From contig CALMFH010000149.1 in the NCBI GenBank assembly GCA_937864925.1, positions 1-32,178 on the forward strand: a DNA stretch of 32,178 bases, read 5' to 3'. Position numbers and translations under genes: made by a program. This document shows, piece by piece, positions 31,511-32,178 of the stretch (its first letter is position 1; each line of letters opens with the position of its first letter). The DNA is from an uncultured Alphaproteobacteria bacterium. GTDB taxonomy: Bacteria; Pseudomonadota; Alphaproteobacteria; Rhizobiales; Ancalomicrobiaceae. The notes beneath the pieces were generated by a model. That model had not been told where the DNA came from. It saw only the letters and a program-made list of their open reading frames with translations, and made no database searches.

Positions 31511-32178
31511 CTGGTTTCCCCCTAACAATCGTTTCTCGTGGATCCGCCGCTCTCTTGTCGAAGCGGTCGACGGTCGTCTCTCGCGGTCTCCTCGTCTCCT
31601 CTTTCGCCGCCGCCCGCAGCCCCGTCCTCGGGTCGCGCCGATCCGCTCGATCCCACTTCGAGCGTACCGAACACCGCACCCTGCCGCCCGTCGATGTCGA
31701 CCGGACGATGACTTCGCGAAGCGTCGCCGTCTGTGTTGCACTGCAATAAGAACGATGCACCAGGACGGCCGTTCATGAATATATGATTATATGTTCCACT
31801 ATAAATAAAGTGCCAAATCGCCAGATCGGCGCTGTTCATCCGAAATTTTTCGACGATGGGGGTATAGGCACGACGAACGTCTCCTCGCCGCCCGGCGGGG
31901 CGGCCGATGTTCGCCGTTGTTCAGAAGAGATCCGGCATGGCACGCCCCTCGGATGCCGTTCCACTCGGGTTCCTTTCGGGTAGGGCCGCGAAACACGATG
32001 GTCGGCCGAATTCGGGTGCCGGCCCCGGGCGGCGAGGCCGAAAATCGACCCGCCGCGGCCGACGAAGCGGCAGTGGAGCCGCCCCGGCCGCCCCGACCCA
32101 CGTCCCCGCCGCCGATCGGAACGACAGGGGAATCGCATTTGAAGAAATCGAGTGGCGTCGAGTGGTGAAATGGATTCT
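31511..32178. other. 668-base region upstream of fccA without a supported gene
   Basis: Open frames here are short, Arg/Pro-rich and unlike any family. An AT-rich island (about 31770-31860) holds a promoter candidate for the fcc operon. The right end (after about 32110) is again less GC-rich and ends with GGTGAAATGGATTCT, which could be the start of a plus-strand gene at 32170, but only nine bases are visible. Confidence 0.55.
31786..31816 (-). promoter_or_regulatory. Sigma-70-like promoter candidate for the fccAB operon
   Basis: On the minus strand TTGGCA (31816-31811) is followed after 19 bases by a perfect TATAAT (31791-31786), in the most AT-rich stretch of the window. This would start transcription near 31779, leaving a leader of about 270 bases before fccA. 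Next to and overlapping the -10 box are imperfect AT-rich dyads (GAATATAT...ATATGTTC) and a perfect TTCATGAA palindrome at 31772-31779, positions where a sulfide-responsive repressor could bind. The spacer is two bases longer than ideal. Confidence 0.55.

Noticed and set aside
31797-31815. Sigma-54-like element TGGCAC on the minus strand upstream of fccA
   Set aside because: The -24-like half is present, but the -12 half lacks the required GC, reading TTATA instead of TTGCA.
31917-32168. Plus-strand open frame of 83 residues near the right end
   Set aside because: Pro/Arg/Glu-rich, no clear ribosome site, no recognisable fold; likely chance.
1-32178. CRISPR arrays, tRNA or rRNA genes, insertion sequences, phage or plasmid modules
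   Set aside because: I looked for repeat-spacer patterns, cloverleaf-like ends, transposase motifs and integrase motifs and saw none.

Overview
The window is a GC-rich stretch (roughly two thirds G+C by eye) with dense bacterial genes, ATGA start/stop overlaps and strong Shine-Dalgarno sites. The gene content suggests a metabolically versatile proteobacterium, most likely an alphaproteobacterium: a tungsten aldehyde oxidoreductase operon, hydroaromatic/aromatic catabolism, and periplasmic sulfide oxidation with multihaem cytochromes. The taxonomic call is inference from gene content and composition only.

Layout. (1) 1-3530, plus strand: the 3' part of an AOR-type tungsten oxidoreductase operon. 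It holds the catalytic subunit (5' end outside the window), a FAD/NAD subunit and a MoaD/ThiS-like sulfur carrier, and it is closed by a clear stem-loop terminator. A small unknown ORF follows. (2) 3863-11698, minus strand: an apparent operon starting with bifunctional 3-dehydroshikimate dehydratase (quiC1), then a Liv-type periplasmic binding protein, two permeases and two ATPases, and a Gfo/Idh/MocA dehydrogenase. This looks like an uptake and conversion module for a hydroaromatic compound. (3) 11941-15145: a NarL-type response regulator and a fosX-type fosfomycin hydrolase on the minus strand, with a sensor histidine kinase diverging from fosX. (4) 15370-22318: a second hydroaromatic-looking block. 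It has two ketosteroid-dehydrogenase-like flavoproteins, a TIM-barrel isomerase/dehydratase-like protein, a duplicated NIPSNAP protein, an IclR regulator and an AroE-like dehydrogenase with an altered substrate motif. A palindrome of the form TGGAAT-N3-ATTCCA lies upstream of the first flavoprotein, and a near copy lies in the iclR/aroE divergent region, which suggests one regulon. (5) 22352-26638, minus strand: an ABC3/FtsX-type exporter (ATPase, large permease, HlyD-like adaptor). (6) 26828-31510, minus strand: flavocytochrome c sulfide dehydrogenase (fccA, fccB), a NapC/NirT tetrahaem cytochrome, a soluble tetrahaem cytochrome built from two dihaem repeats, and a soxZ without soxY. The last ~670 bases hold a promoter candidate for the fcc operon and no convincing gene.

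How they fit. QuiC1 would turn 3-dehydroshikimate into protocatechuate. Block 4 looks like a separately regulated pathway that oxidises or dehydrates a related cyclic polyol or ketone. The sulfur block would feed electrons from sulfide into c-type cytochromes, with a membrane tetrahaem quinone-linked cytochrome beside it. The two most interesting candidates for undescribed biology are the IclR/flavoprotein/AroE-like regulon and the fccAB-NapC-duplicated tetrahaem-orphan soxZ cluster.
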